Positions 1 to 7,494 are shown, numbered from the stretch's first letter. The stretch is 12,013 nt of DNA from CAZHGD01 sp964531735 (GCA_964531735.1 CAZHGD010000211.1:1-12013), one strand, 5' to 3'. Translations and numbers: made by a program. The notes: generated from the letters alone by a model not told the origin.

Positions 1-2892
1 GGTGCCGCCGCCGACGCGCTGCGCGTGGCCCGTTGCGCGGCCACCCGCGAGCCGCTGCGCGAGGAGGCCCACGCGCTGGTCATCCGCTGTGCGCTGGCGC
101 AAGGCGATGTGGCCGCGGCCCGGTGCCAGTATGCCGAACTGGAGCGCGTGCTGCACGACTCGCTGGGCCTGAGCCCCAGCGCCGAGCTGCGCGACCTGGT
201 GGCCGGCGCCGCGGCGCAAGCGCGGCACGAGGCCGACTTGCCGCCGCCCGGTGCGCGGCCGGCGGCGTTGGGTCTGACGGTGCACCTGGTGGTGGCCGAC
301 GGGCCGGCCGACGACACCGCTTGGCTGCACCGCCTGGCGGCAGCGCACGGTGGCGAGCCGCGCGACGGCGGTGAGGCCACGGCGCTGGTCGAGTTCGCGA
401 GTCTCTCGGTCGCGCTACGGTTCCTGACGGACGCCGGGCAGCGCGGGCGCGCCTGGGGCTTGTCGGTGGCCGAGGTGGATCCGCAGCGGCAAGCGGTCGG
501 TGCGGCGCAGCGCCGGGCTGGAGCCCTGGCCGCGGCGGGCCATCCGGGGCAGGTGCTCTGTGGTGAGGCCGCGGCGGCGCTGATCCGCCGCGATGCGGCC
601 GCGCTGGCCACGGTGCGGCTGCTCGGCGAGTACGAGCTGACACCGGGCGGTCCGGCCGAGCGGGTCTACCAGGTGGCCCTCGACAGCCGGCCGCAGGAGG
701 CGTTTGCACCGCTGAAGGCCAAGGCGGCGGGCCCCCGGGGCCACCTGCCGTTGGTGACCTCGCGGTTCTACGACCGCGACGAGTCGCTGGCCGAGTTGCG
801 GCACCTGCTGAGTGCCGAGGCCCTTGTGACGGTGACCGGCGCCGGCGGCTCCGGCAAGACGCGTCTGGTGATCGAGCTCTGTCGCGAGCGGCAGTCGGCC
901 GGCGAGACGGTCTGGTTCGTGGACCTGGCGGCGGCGCGTGAGACCCGGCACGTCTGGGAGCGCGTCCTGGACGTCCTCGGCGAGCGCGAGCTCGGCGGCG
1001 CCGACCTGCGCGAGCGCGTCATCTGGCTGCTGCGTGAGCAACCGGCGCTGCTGGTGCTGGACAACTTCGAGCAGTTGCCGTCCGAGGCGGACGCCGTGCT
1101 GCCGGAGCTGGTGGCGCGCGTGCCGGGTCAGCGGCTGCTGGTCACCTCGCGGCGCAGCCTCGACCTGGACGGGCCGGCCGAGCTGGCGCTGCCGCCGCTG
1201 CCGGTGGTGGTCGGAGAGGAGGATCCGGCGGCGATCAGGGCTTGCCCCAGCACGGCGCTGTTTGTCGACCGGGCGCAGGCCGTGCGGCCGTCGTTCCGGC
1301 TCACCGAGCGCACCGCCGCGGCCGTGGCGGCGGTCTGCGAGAAGCTCGACGGCCTGCCGCTGGCCATCGAGATTGTCGCTCCGCGCGTCCACCTGATGAG
1401 CCCGGCCAGCCTGGTCACCTCGCTGGCCGAACGTTTCGATTGGGCGGCGCCGCGCCGTGTGTCGACGCCCGAACGGCAGCGCACGCTGGGCGTCACCGTG
1501 GCCTGGAGCCGCGATCTGCTGCCGGCCGAGCAGCAGGCCTTCCTCGATGGCCTGGCCATCTTCCAGAGCCCGTTCACTGCGGCGGCCGCGGCGGCGGTGC
1601 TGGCCGCGCCCGACGCCGCCGAGCGGCTGTCGGAGCTGCACCGCTGCTCGCTGGTGCGCTGCGACGGCGACCACGAGGAGCCGGTGTGCCGGCTGCTCGA
1701 GACGGTGCGGCAGTACCTGGGCCGCGCGCTGCCGGCCGCGCGCCGGGCCGACCTGGCGGCGAGCCACGCGGCTTACTTTCGGCAGCAGGTGGCCGCGGCG
1801 CACGCCGCCGCGCCCGATCTGGCGCCGGTGCTGGCGCTCGTGGCGCACCTGGCCGACCTGCGCGCGGCGCTCGACTGGCTGACCGAGCACGACCCGCTCG
1901 ACGCGCTGGCCGCGGTGACCGAGCTGTTGCCGTTGTGGCAGTGGCGCGGTTACGCGCTGGATGGCCGCGAGCGGCTGATGCGCCTGCTGGCGGCCGTGCC
2001 GGCCGCGCCGCTGGAGCTGCGCGCCCGGGCCTGCTACGCGGCCATGCTGTGCTCCTCGGCGGTGGTGCTCAGCGAGGCCGACGCCTTCTGCGTGGCCGCC
2101 ATGCCGACCATCCGCGCCGCGGGCGATCCGCTGCTGCTGATGCACAGCCTGTGGGTACACGCGCTGCTGCTCGGCACCGCCGGTCAGTACGAGCGCTTGC
2201 CTGCGGTGCGCGACGAGCTGTTCGCGCTGGCGGAGGCCGTGGGACCGTGGCCCGCGCGGCTGTTCGCCCTGGGGGCCGACCTGATGCACCGCGGCCTGGC
2301 TAGGGGCGACTACGGGCTGGCGGCGCCACCGGCGCGCGAGGCGTTGACGCTGGCCGAGGCGTCCGGCGATCCGGTGCTGCGTACGGTCCACCTGACGCAG
2401 CTCGGCATCTGCCACTGGCAACACGGCGAGTTGGCCGAGTCTGAGGAGGTGCTGGCGCGCATTCCCGCGGAACTGCTGCACCTGGAGGGCTGGTGGGCCT
2501 TCCGGGCCCGCTGGGCCATCGCGCGGCTGCGCCTGCTCCAGGGCCGGCTGGCCGAAGCAGCCGCGCTGACCGACTCGCTGGTGCCCCACCTGACCGGCTC
2601 GTGCGCGGCGTTCGTGGGCGCATCGTCGCCGCTCTATGTGCTCCTGGCCATGGCCGGCGGCTTGGCCGCCGAGGCGGTGACGCTCCACACGGCCCTGGCT
2701 CGCATCACGGCGCAGCGCGGCGAGCGCCATGACCCGACCGAAGCCCGGCGTCTGGCGTCCGAGCTTGCCGAAGCGAGGGCCGCGCTGTCGCCGGCGGAGT
2801 TCGCGGCGGCCGAGGCCGCGGGCGAGGCGCTGTCGCTGGCCGACCTGGCCGCGCTGGTGCGGCGCGTGGCGCGGCAGCTAAGTTCGGGCTAA
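1..2892 (+). CDS. SARP/AfsR-like regulator: BTAD + degenerate cyclase-like + STAND ATPase (5' partial)
   Basis: The reading frame is open from the first base, so the true start and the expected N-terminal winged-helix DNA-binding domain lie upstream. A GTG at 25 is only an internal codon. The visible start (about nt 1-205) matches the end of a bacterial transcriptional activator domain: REPLREEAHAL, then QYAELERVLHDSLGLSPSAEL. Nt 265-690 resemble a class III nucleotide cyclase domain that has lost catalytic residues (AAAHGGE, then LAAAGHPGQVLCGEAA, then LLGEYEL). A STAND/NB-ARC ATPase follows, with Walker A GAGGSGKT at 838-861, Walker B LLVLDNF near 1048-1068 and GLPLAI near 1351. The rest is Ala/Leu-rich helical repeat, ending in FAAAEAAGEALSLADLAALV, which resembles the usual C-terminal end of these ATPases, so the 3' end looks complete. 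By family knowledge these are cytoplasmic, ligand- or partner-responsive transcription activators. The target genes cannot be seen. Confidence 0.85.
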   Translation, partial: GAAADALRVARCAATREPLREEAHALVIRCALAQGDVAAARCQYAELERVLHDSLGLSPSAELRDLVAGAAAQARHEADLPPPGARPAALGLTVHLVVADGPADDTAWLHRLAAAHGGEPRDGGEATALVEFASLSVALRFLTDAGQRGRAWGLSVAEVDPQRQAVGAAQRRAGALAAAGHPGQVLCGEAAAALIRRDAAALATVRLLGEYELTPGGPAERVYQVALDSRPQEAFAPLKAKAAGPRGHLPLVTSRFYDRDESLAELRHLLSAEALVTVTGAGGSGKTRLVIELCRERQSAGETVWFVDLAAARETRHVWERVLDVLGERELGGADLRERVIWLLREQPALLVLDNFEQLPSEADAVLPELVARVPGQRLLVTSRRSLDLDGPAELALPPLPVVVGEEDPAAIRACPSTALFVDRAQAVRPSFRLTERTAAAVAAVCEKLDGLPLAIEIVAPRVHLMSPASLVTSLAERFDWAAPRRVSTPERQRTLGVTVAWSRDLLPAEQQAFLDGLAIFQSPFTAAAAAAVLAAPDAAERLSELHRCSLVRCDGDHEEPVCRLLETVRQYLGRALPAARRADLAASHAAYFRQQVAAAHAAAPDLAPVLALVAHLADLRAALDWLTEHDPLDALAAVTELLPLWQWRGYALDGRERLMRLLAAVPAAPLELRARACYAAMLCSSAVVLSEADAFCVAAMPTIRAAGDPLLLMHSLWVHALLLGTAGQYERLPAVRDELFALAEAVGPWPARLFALGADLMHRGLARGDYGLAAPPAREALTLAEASGDPVLRTVHLTQLGICHWQHGELAESEEVLARIPAELLHLEGWWAFRARWAIARLRLLQGRLAEAAALTDSLVPHLTGSCAAFVGASSPLYVLLAMAGGLAAEAVTLHTALARITAQRGERHDPTEARRLASELAEARAALSPAEFAAAEAAGEALSLADLAALVRRVARQLSSG

Positions 2893-2974
2893 GGGCGGCC
2901 AGGTAGGCTGCCGGCGGACACCAACCACCGGATGCGCGCGGGCCACACCACAGGTGGGAGGCGCAGGAGCGCTC

Positions 2975-3008
2975 GGGGCGCCGGGCCGCCAGCCGGCTAC
3001 GGCGCCCC
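2975..3008 (-). terminator. Inverted repeat spanning the pilin stop codon, possible weak terminator
   Basis: Perfect 8-base arms GGGGCGCC (2975-2982) and GGCGCCCC (3001-3008) flank an 18-base spacer that contains the pilin stop codon (2997-2999). No T tract follows on either strand. In DNA this GC-rich the repeat could be chance, so terminator function is a weak inference. The rest of the gap 2893-2996 between the two convergent genes shows nothing else clear. Confidence 0.2.
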
Positions 3009-3824
3009 TGCAGCCAAGGTGCCATCGGCATAGCGCAGGCGGCCGTCTTCGGCCACCAGACCCTCCACGGCGAAGGCGCCGCGATAGGGGTAGAGCCCAT
3101 TGCCGATCAGGTACATCATGGTCGTCTTGCCGCGCAGATCGGTGTAGGTGGTGCCGCTGAACACCGCGGCGATGGCCTTGGCGTGCCCGTCGCAGAAGGC
3201 GAACGAGGCCGTGTCCGCATGCCGTGGCGCGATGGGGCCGGTCAGCGAGCTGCTCAGCCGGGCCTCGTTCCACATCACCGTCTCGGCCGGCCGCGGGATG
3301 CTGGCCTCGCTGACGACCGACTTCGGTCGCGGCAGCGCGATGCCGAAGGCGCGGGTGAGGAACGGGTTCGGCCCGTCGCCGTACACCGCCATGTTGACGG
3401 CGTAGCTCTCCTGCCACGGCGACTCGCTCGGCCGCCAGCCGCCAAAGGCCGCCTGGAGCAGCGCCGAGTCGACCGGGTCGGCCTCGGACGGGCAGACCAG
3501 GATCTGCTTGTTCTTGGCATACGGCAGGCCGACGTCATAGAAGGTGACCAACTGCGGCGGCGTCGCGGTGTCGGTCAGGTTCATCGGATAGCAGGAGTCG
3601 TGGTCCTGCACGTACATCAGGCTGGCCATGGCCCACTGCTTCAGGTTGGACAGGCAGGCGCTCTGGCGCGACTTCTCGCGGGCCTTGGCGAACACCGGAA
3701 ACAGAATGGCCGCCAGAATGGCGATGATGGCGATCACGACCAACAGCTCGATCAACGTGAAGCCCGCCCGTGGTCGGCTCGGCCCGGCCCGCACGCAGTA
3801 CCACCCAGTTCTTCGGCGCACCAT
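2997..3824 (-). CDS. Type IV pilin-like protein with H-X9-DG motif (DUF1559-like)
   Basis: 275 residues. A short basic leader (RRRTGW...RPRA) precedes the prepilin peptidase signal G21-FTLIE, with Glu at +5 of the mature protein. The hydrophobic helix LLVVIAIIAILAAILFPVF follows, then AREKSRQ and CLSNLKQ. Near the C-terminus H202 and D212-G213 fit the H-X9-DG processing-associated motif (RHADTASFAFCDGH). Family knowledge: such proteins are cleaved after the Gly, methylated, and anchored at the membrane or built into pseudopilus-like fibres. The exact role of this expanded group is unknown. The ATG at 3824 is preferred over an upstream in-frame start at 3872 because GAGGGAG lies 8 bases before it. 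No other pilus assembly gene is in the window. The gene runs convergently with the upstream regulator and divergently from the HerA gene. Confidence 0.9.
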   Translation of the reverse strand: MVRRRTGWYCVRAGPSRPRAGFTLIELLVVIAIIAILAAILFPVFAKAREKSRQSACLSNLKQWAMASLMYVQDHDSCYPMNLTDTATPPQLVTFYDVGLPYAKNKQILVCPSEADPVDSALLQAAFGGWRPSESPWQESYAVNMAVYGDGPNPFLTRAFGIALPRPKSVVSEASIPRPAETVMWNEARLSSSLTGPIAPRHADTASFAFCDGHAKAIAAVFSGTTYTDLRGKTTMMYLIGNGLYPYRGAFAVEGLVAEDGRLRYADGTLAAGAP

Positions 3825-3832
3825 GCGGTCCG

Positions 3833-3839
3833 CTCCCTC
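3833..3839 (-). promoter_or_regulatory. Ribosome binding site deciding the pilin start
   Basis: GAGGGAG on the minus strand, 8 bases before the ATG at 3824. It supports the 275-residue form over a version 16 residues longer. Confidence 0.7.
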
Positions 3840-3867
3840 TACGACCCAGCTACCCCACGCGGGCGCG

Positions 3868-3894
3868 ACCAACGGGTGATCCTACGCCGTTGGT
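3868..3894. repeat. Perfect 8-bp inverted repeat in a divergent promoter region
   Basis: Arms ACCAACGG (3868-3875) and CCGTTGGT (3887-3894) are perfect and separated by 11 bases. The element sits in the 178-bp gap between the pilin gene (start 3824, minus) and the HerA gene (start 4003, plus). The arm centres are about 19 bases apart, roughly two helical turns, so a dimeric regulator site is possible. I see no convincing -35/-10 pair in this gap on either strand, so regulatory function is an inference. Confidence 0.3.
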
Positions 3895-3990
3895 ACGGCG
3901 CTTCCTGCCGGGCGACGCCGGTGGAACGACCGGAAGCTTGCCGAACTGCCGCCTCGACTGGTACGGTTGGCCGGTGGCTGTTCAGGCCAC

Positions 3991-3996
3991 AGGAAG
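3991..3996 (+). promoter_or_regulatory. Ribosome binding site deciding the HerA start
   Basis: AGGAAG lies 6 bases before the ATG at 4003. This favours the ATG over an in-frame TTG at 3967, whose upstream bases show no comparable site. Confidence 0.65.
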
Positions 3997-4002
3997 CGCC
4001 CG

Positions 4003-5673
4003 ATGCCCGTGGACGAACCTGCGCCGCGTACTCGCCTGGGTCTGGTGACCGGCGGGAGCCTGCTGGACGGTCTGGAGCTGAAGCTCGACGCCGAGGTCTC
4101 ACCGGAGGTGCTGCGGGCCGGGCAGTACGTGGTCATCGATGGTGAGCAGCACCTGTTCTACACGATGATCACGGACCTGCGGTTGGGCAGCGCCGACCCG
4201 AAGATCCCGATCCGGCCGCCGGCCGATGCCGACGAGCTGCTGCGCGAGGTGCTGCGTGGCGAGTCGACCTATGTCACCGCGCACCTGCGGCCGCTGTTGC
4301 AGTTGCCGCATGGCGAGCCGTCGCCGGGCGAGGTGGACAACGCGCAGGTGAAGACGGTGCCGCAGCATTTCCGCGGTGGCTGGCGGGCGTCCGAAGACGA
4401 TGTGGCGCGGGTCTTCGGGCGGCGCGACAGCCCGGACCGCTGGTATGTCGGCGAACCGCTGGAGATGACCACGCCGGTCTGTCTGGACCTGGCGCGGTTC
4501 GTCGAGCGCAGCAACGGCATCTTCGGCAAGACGGGCACCGGCAAGACCTTCCTGACGCGGCTGGTGCTGGCCGGCCTGCTGCACAAGTGCCGTGGCGAAG
4601 TGGTGACGCTCATCTTCGACATGCACAACGAGTACGGCAACAGTGCTCGGCAGGAGGGCCGCGACACGCAGGTGAGCGGCCTGCGGCAGCTCTTCTTGGG
4701 CCAGGTGCTGGTCTACACGCTCGACCGCGCTTCGGCCGACCGGCGCAAGGCGAAGTACGACGGCGAGATCGTCCTCGCCTACAGCGACGTCGAGCCGTCG
4801 GACATCTACGCCATGCGCGGCGAACTAGGGCTGAGCGAAGCCGGCTGCGACACCATCAACCTGGTGGCCGAGAGCTACGGCGAGCGGTGGTTGGCGACGC
4901 TGTTCGACAAAGAGCCCGAGGAACTGGCGGACGAGCTGCACGCGCACCTGGGTGCGGTGCAGGCGGTGCGACGGAAGCTGATGCGGCTGCGCAAGCTCAG
5001 CTTCCTGCGGCGCGATCTGCCCGACACGCAGCGCGACGTGTTCGACCGCATGGTCAGCCTGCTGGCGGTGCGGAAGCAGCACGTGGTGATCGAGTTCGGC
5101 ACGGTCAACAGCCTGACCGCCTACCTGCTGGTGGCCAATGTGCTGACGCGCAAGCTGCACGCGACCTGGGTGGAGAAGGCGGAGCGCTACCACGCCACGC
5201 AGTTGCCGTCGGATAAGCCGCCGCAGTTGGTGATCTGCGTGGAAGAAGCCCACAAGTTCCTCAACCCCGAGGCGGCGCGGCAGACCAGCTTCGGCCAGAT
5301 CGCCCGCGAACTGCGGAAGTACTTCGTCTCGCTGCTGGTGATAGACCAGCGCCCGAGCGGTATCGACGACGAGATCCTCTCGCAGCTCGGCACGCGGATC
5401 ACCGCCCAACTGACCGACGAGCGCGATCTGCAGGCGGTGCTGGCCGGGGCGACCGGCGCCGCGGGTCTGCGCGCGGTGCTGGCTGGTCTGGACAGCAAGC
5501 AGCAGGCGCTGGTGTTCGGTCACGCGGTGCCGATGCCGGTGGTGCTGCGGACTCGCACCTACGACCAGGCAGTCTACGCCGAGGTCGGGGCGGCGCGCGG
5601 CCAGATTGATCCCGACGCGATCGGCGACCGGCCCCATGATAGTCCTCGTGGGTCGGATGCGTGGCCGGAGTAG
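4003..5673 (+). CDS. herA: HerA-type DUF87 ATPase / DNA translocase
   Basis: 556 residues. An N-terminal HAS-barrel-like region (about residues 10-100) precedes a FtsK/HerA RecA-like core. Walker A GKTGTGKT is at residues 175-182, the FDMHNEYG strand end has D206, Walker B VICVEEAH has E414/E415, and the DQRPSGID motif has R450, consistent with the QRPS motif near the HerA subunit interface. The layout and length fit HerA. Family knowledge: HerA forms a hexameric ATP-driven DNA translocase, usually paired with NurA nuclease for DNA end resection in archaea and some bacteria. Other HerA-like proteins serve in phage defence with SIR2 or DUF4297 partners. No NurA or defence effector is adjacent here, so the exact role is open. 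The next gene, a peroxiredoxin, starts 77 bases downstream on the same strand. Confidence 0.88.
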   Translation: MPVDEPAPRTRLGLVTGGSLLDGLELKLDAEVSPEVLRAGQYVVIDGEQHLFYTMITDLRLGSADPKIPIRPPADADELLREVLRGESTYVTAHLRPLLQLPHGEPSPGEVDNAQVKTVPQHFRGGWRASEDDVARVFGRRDSPDRWYVGEPLEMTTPVCLDLARFVERSNGIFGKTGTGKTFLTRLVLAGLLHKCRGEVVTLIFDMHNEYGNSARQEGRDTQVSGLRQLFLGQVLVYTLDRASADRRKAKYDGEIVLAYSDVEPSDIYAMRGELGLSEAGCDTINLVAESYGERWLATLFDKEPEELADELHAHLGAVQAVRRKLMRLRKLSFLRRDLPDTQRDVFDRMVSLLAVRKQHVVIEFGTVNSLTAYLLVANVLTRKLHATWVEKAERYHATQLPSDKPPQLVICVEEAHKFLNPEAARQTSFGQIARELRKYFVSLLVIDQRPSGIDDEILSQLGTRITAQLTDERDLQAVLAGATGAAGLRAVLAGLDSKQQALVFGHAVPMPVVLRTRTYDQAVYAEVGAARGQIDPDAIGDRPHDSPRGSDAWPE

Positions 5674-5750
5674 GGCGCCGGTCACGCTCCCCGAGGCAGC
5701 AAGCCGAGCGCCGCTGCGCAGGTGGCGGCCGTGACAAGGAGAGTGTACCG

Positions 5751-6272
5751 ATGAGCGTGAAGGTCGGCGATCCGGCACCTGACTTCGCGGTGGAAGCGTT
5801 GGTGGACGGTCAGTTCAAGACGGTCAGTCTGGCGGACTACAAGGGGCAGTGGGTGCTGCTGTACTTCTACCCGCTGGACTTCACCTTCGTCTGTCCGACC
5901 GAGATCATCGCCTTCAACGACGCGGTGGGTGATTTTGCCGAGCGCAACTGCGCGGTGCTCGTCGCCAGCACGGATTCGGTCTATTCGCACCTGGGCTGGA
6001 CCGAGAGCCACCCCGGTCTGAAGGGCATGAGGCACCCGATGCTGGGCGACACCAGCCACGCGCTGTCGCGGGCGTATGACGTGCTGCTCGAGGACAAGGG
6101 CATCGCGCTGCGCGGGTCGTTCATCATCGATCCCGAGGGCGTGCTGCAATGGATGGCGGTCCATCCGCTGGCGGTCGGCCGCAGCGTGGAGGAAACGCTG
6201 CGCGTGCTCGACGCGCTGCAGAGCGGCGGTCTGACCCCGTGCGGCTGGAAGAAGGGCGAGCAGACGCTCTGA
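5751..6272 (+). CDS. 2-Cys peroxiredoxin, AhpC/Prx1 type
   Basis: 173 residues. It reduces hydrogen peroxide and organic hydroperoxides in the cytoplasm using a thioredoxin-fold cysteine. The active-site motif PLDFTFVCPTE gives P41, T45 and peroxidatic C48, with the conserved Arg at R121 in ALRGSFIID. C164, in the C-terminal TPCGWKKGE, is the candidate resolving cysteine, and a third cysteine is C67. The ATG at 5751 is chosen because AAGGAGAG (5736-5743) lies 7 bases before it; a longer reading from 5661 would overlap the HerA gene and add no recognisable sequence. The protein ends soon after the resolving region, shorter than the roughly 187 residues of enterobacterial AhpC. No AhpF, thioredoxin reductase or peroxide regulator gene is in the window, so the reductant cannot be named. 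A strong terminator follows. Confidence 0.94.
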   Translation: MSVKVGDPAPDFAVEALVDGQFKTVSLADYKGQWVLLYFYPLDFTFVCPTEIIAFNDAVGDFAERNCAVLVASTDSVYSHLGWTESHPGLKGMRHPMLGDTSHALSRAYDVLLEDKGIALRGSFIIDPEGVLQWMAVHPLAVGRSVEETLRVLDALQSGGLTPCGWKKGEQTL

Positions 6273-6297
6273 GCCGCCGTTGGCCGGAGAGCGATTG

Positions 6298-6335
6298 CGA
6301 CGGGGCGCAGGTTCCTGCGCCCCGTCGGCGTTTTT
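6298..6335 (+). terminator. Intrinsic terminator after the peroxiredoxin gene
   Basis: A perfect 13-bp stem (6298-6310 with 6315-6327) closes a GTTC loop. Three bases later comes a run of five T (6331-6335). It starts 26 bases after the stop codon. No T run lies on the opposite side, so it should act only on the plus strand, ending transcription before the convergent oxidoreductase gene. Confidence 0.9.
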
Positions 6336-6346
6336 GGGGGCCGGGC

Positions 6347-7336
6347 TCAGCCTCTGAGCAGGCCGAACTGCCCGGTCTCGCGGCTCTGGTAGGCGGCCCA
6401 GATGAGGTCGAGCGAGTCGAGGCCGACCTGGGCGTCGGTCAACGGCTTGGCGCCGGTGCGGCAGCACTCGACGTAGTGCTCGATCTGCAGGCTCATCGCC
6501 GGCGGATCGTCCTTCTTAGCCTCGTAGAGCGTCTCGGTCTGCCCGCCCACGGTGGCGACGAGGTTGGCCCAGCCTTCGAGCTGCAGGAACCCGTTGCGGC
6601 ACCAGACGCGCATCCACGGGATGGCCTGCTTGTGCGGCATGGCCCAGCTCGAGGTGTGGTGCCCGAGCGCGCCGTTGGCGAACTCGATGATCATCTGGGC
6701 CGTACCTTCGCCTTCCATCCATTCGGCGTTGACGTTGTTGCCCAGCATGGCGACCCGCTGGGCCGGCCCGGCCAGCCAGAGCATCAGGTCGATGGTGTGG
6801 CAGCCGTGCGAGAACATCACGCCGCCGCCGAGCTGGCTCTTCTTGGCGGCCCAAGGCAACGCCTGTTCGGTGACGTTGGCTTCGACCGACGAGGCGATCT
6901 GGATGATGTCGCCGTAGGTGCCGGCGGACAGCACGGCCTTGAGCTTCTGCATCGCCGGCATGTAGCGGAGCACGTAGGCCACCATCAGGTGTCGTTCGGC
7001 CTTGGCGGCCAGGTGCATCAGCTCCTCGCACTCGGACCGCTCGCAGGCCATCGGCTTCTCGACCATGACATGGCAGCCGGCCTGGAGCGCGTCGCGCGCC
7101 GCGGGATAGTGCAGGTGATGCGGGGTACAGATGTCGACCGCGTCGACCTGATCCAGGATGCCCTCGTACGACGCCACCGGCTCGGCCCCGAGTTGCTCCG
7201 CGCGCTCGCGGGCATTGGCCTCATTCGGATCGACGCAGTAGCAGACCTGAGCCTGCTCAGCCAGCCATTGGTAACCGGCGGCATGCGACCGCGAGATACC
7301 GCCGCAACCGATCACTGCCACGCGCACCTTGTCCAC
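6347..7336 (-). CDS. Gfo/Idh/MocA family NAD(P)-dependent oxidoreductase
   Basis: 329 residues, a usual length for the family. The N-terminal Rossmann fold shows VAVIGCGGIS (glycines 10, 12 and 13), and the acidic end of strand 2 has D36, suggesting NAD preference. The signature EKP is at residues 93-95, with K94 the conserved lysine. The C-terminal substrate domain has GGGVMFSHGCHTIDLMLWLAG, with H180 and D183 in the usual catalytic or metal/substrate positions. Family knowledge: members oxidise or reduce sugars, inositols and amino sugars, and the substrate cannot be read from the sequence. The GTG at 7336 is preferred because AGGAG (7344-7348) lies 7 bases before it; an upstream GTG at 7357 would swallow that site. 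The gene is divergent from the DUF5107-TPR gene, with 170 bp between starts, suggesting shared control and a related carbohydrate role. Confidence 0.93.
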   Translation of the reverse strand: MDKVRVAVIGCGGISRSHAAGYQWLAEQAQVCYCVDPNEANARERAEQLGAEPVASYEGILDQVDAVDICTPHHLHYPAARDALQAGCHVMVEKPMACERSECEELMHLAAKAERHLMVAYVLRYMPAMQKLKAVLSAGTYGDIIQIASSVEANVTEQALPWAAKKSQLGGGVMFSHGCHTIDLMLWLAGPAQRVAMLGNNVNAEWMEGEGTAQMIIEFANGALGHHTSSWAMPHKQAIPWMRVWCRNGFLQLEGWANLVATVGGQTETLYEAKKDDPPAMSLQIEHYVECCRTGAKPLTDAQVGLDSLDLIWAAYQSRETGQFGLLRG

Positions 7337-7343
7337 AAGCCTT

Positions 7344-7348
7344 CTCCT
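7344..7348 (-). promoter_or_regulatory. Ribosome binding site deciding the oxidoreductase start
   Basis: AGGAG on the minus strand, 7 bases before the GTG at 7336. It lies inside the longer reading that would start with GTG at 7357, so the shorter 329-residue protein is favoured. Confidence 0.75.
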
Positions 7349-7386
7349 CGACGCCACCGGGACGACGTGTCCGGCGGGCGTCTGAC

Positions 7387-7417
7387 GGCACTGACCGGCG
7401 GTTCGCCGGCCAGTGCC
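7387..7417. repeat. 31-nt imperfect palindrome in a divergent promoter region
   Basis: Outer arms GGCACTG (7387-7393) and CAGTGCC (7411-7417), inner arms CCGGCG (7395-7400) and CGCCGG (7404-7409), one A/C mismatch between them and a 3-base loop GTT. In total 13 of 14 positions pair. It sits near the middle of the 170-bp gap between the oxidoreductase and the DUF5107-TPR gene. There is no T tract on either strand, so a terminator is unlikely. It could be an operator for a dimeric regulator or a 5' leader hairpin. Function is inferred only from position and symmetry. Confidence 0.5.
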
Positions 7418-7494
7418 ATCGCCCTTCGTGCGGAGGGATCGGGCTGCGCGAGGTGAACCGTCGAGTGCCGGCGCGGCCGCCCAGCCGGCGGAAC

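Noticed and set aside
25..27. GTG at 25 as the start of the regulator gene
   Set aside because: The frame is open and BTAD-like before it, and it has no ribosome binding site, so the gene is treated as cut by the window edge.
415..2730. Long open frame (771 codons) antisense to the regulator gene
   Set aside because: The product is rich in Arg, Gln and His with no domain pattern. It arises because high-GC genes leave the opposite frame free of stops. The plus strand carries clear ATPase motifs.
3825..4002. Sigma-70 promoter for HerA or the pilin gene
   Set aside because: The closest candidate (TTGCCG, a 17-base gap, then GTACGG) has a poor -10 box. Nothing on either strand was good enough to annotate.
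3183..4145. Plus-strand open frame (320 codons) opposite the pilin and into the HerA gene
   Set aside because: Composition is shadow-like, and it conflicts with the pilin signal on the minus strand and the HerA start on the plus strand.
4003..6272. HerA-based phage defence system
   Set aside because: Known HerA defence loci pair the ATPase with SIR2, DUF4297 or a nuclease. The only downstream partner here is an ordinary-looking peroxiredoxin and the upstream neighbour is a pilin, so there is no effector to support defence.
6149..7456. Plus-strand open frame (435 codons) opposite the oxidoreductase
   Set aside because: It overlaps the peroxiredoxin end, reads through the terminator hairpin and has a His/Asp/Gly-rich, motif-free product. 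The minus strand shows a complete Rossmann enzyme.
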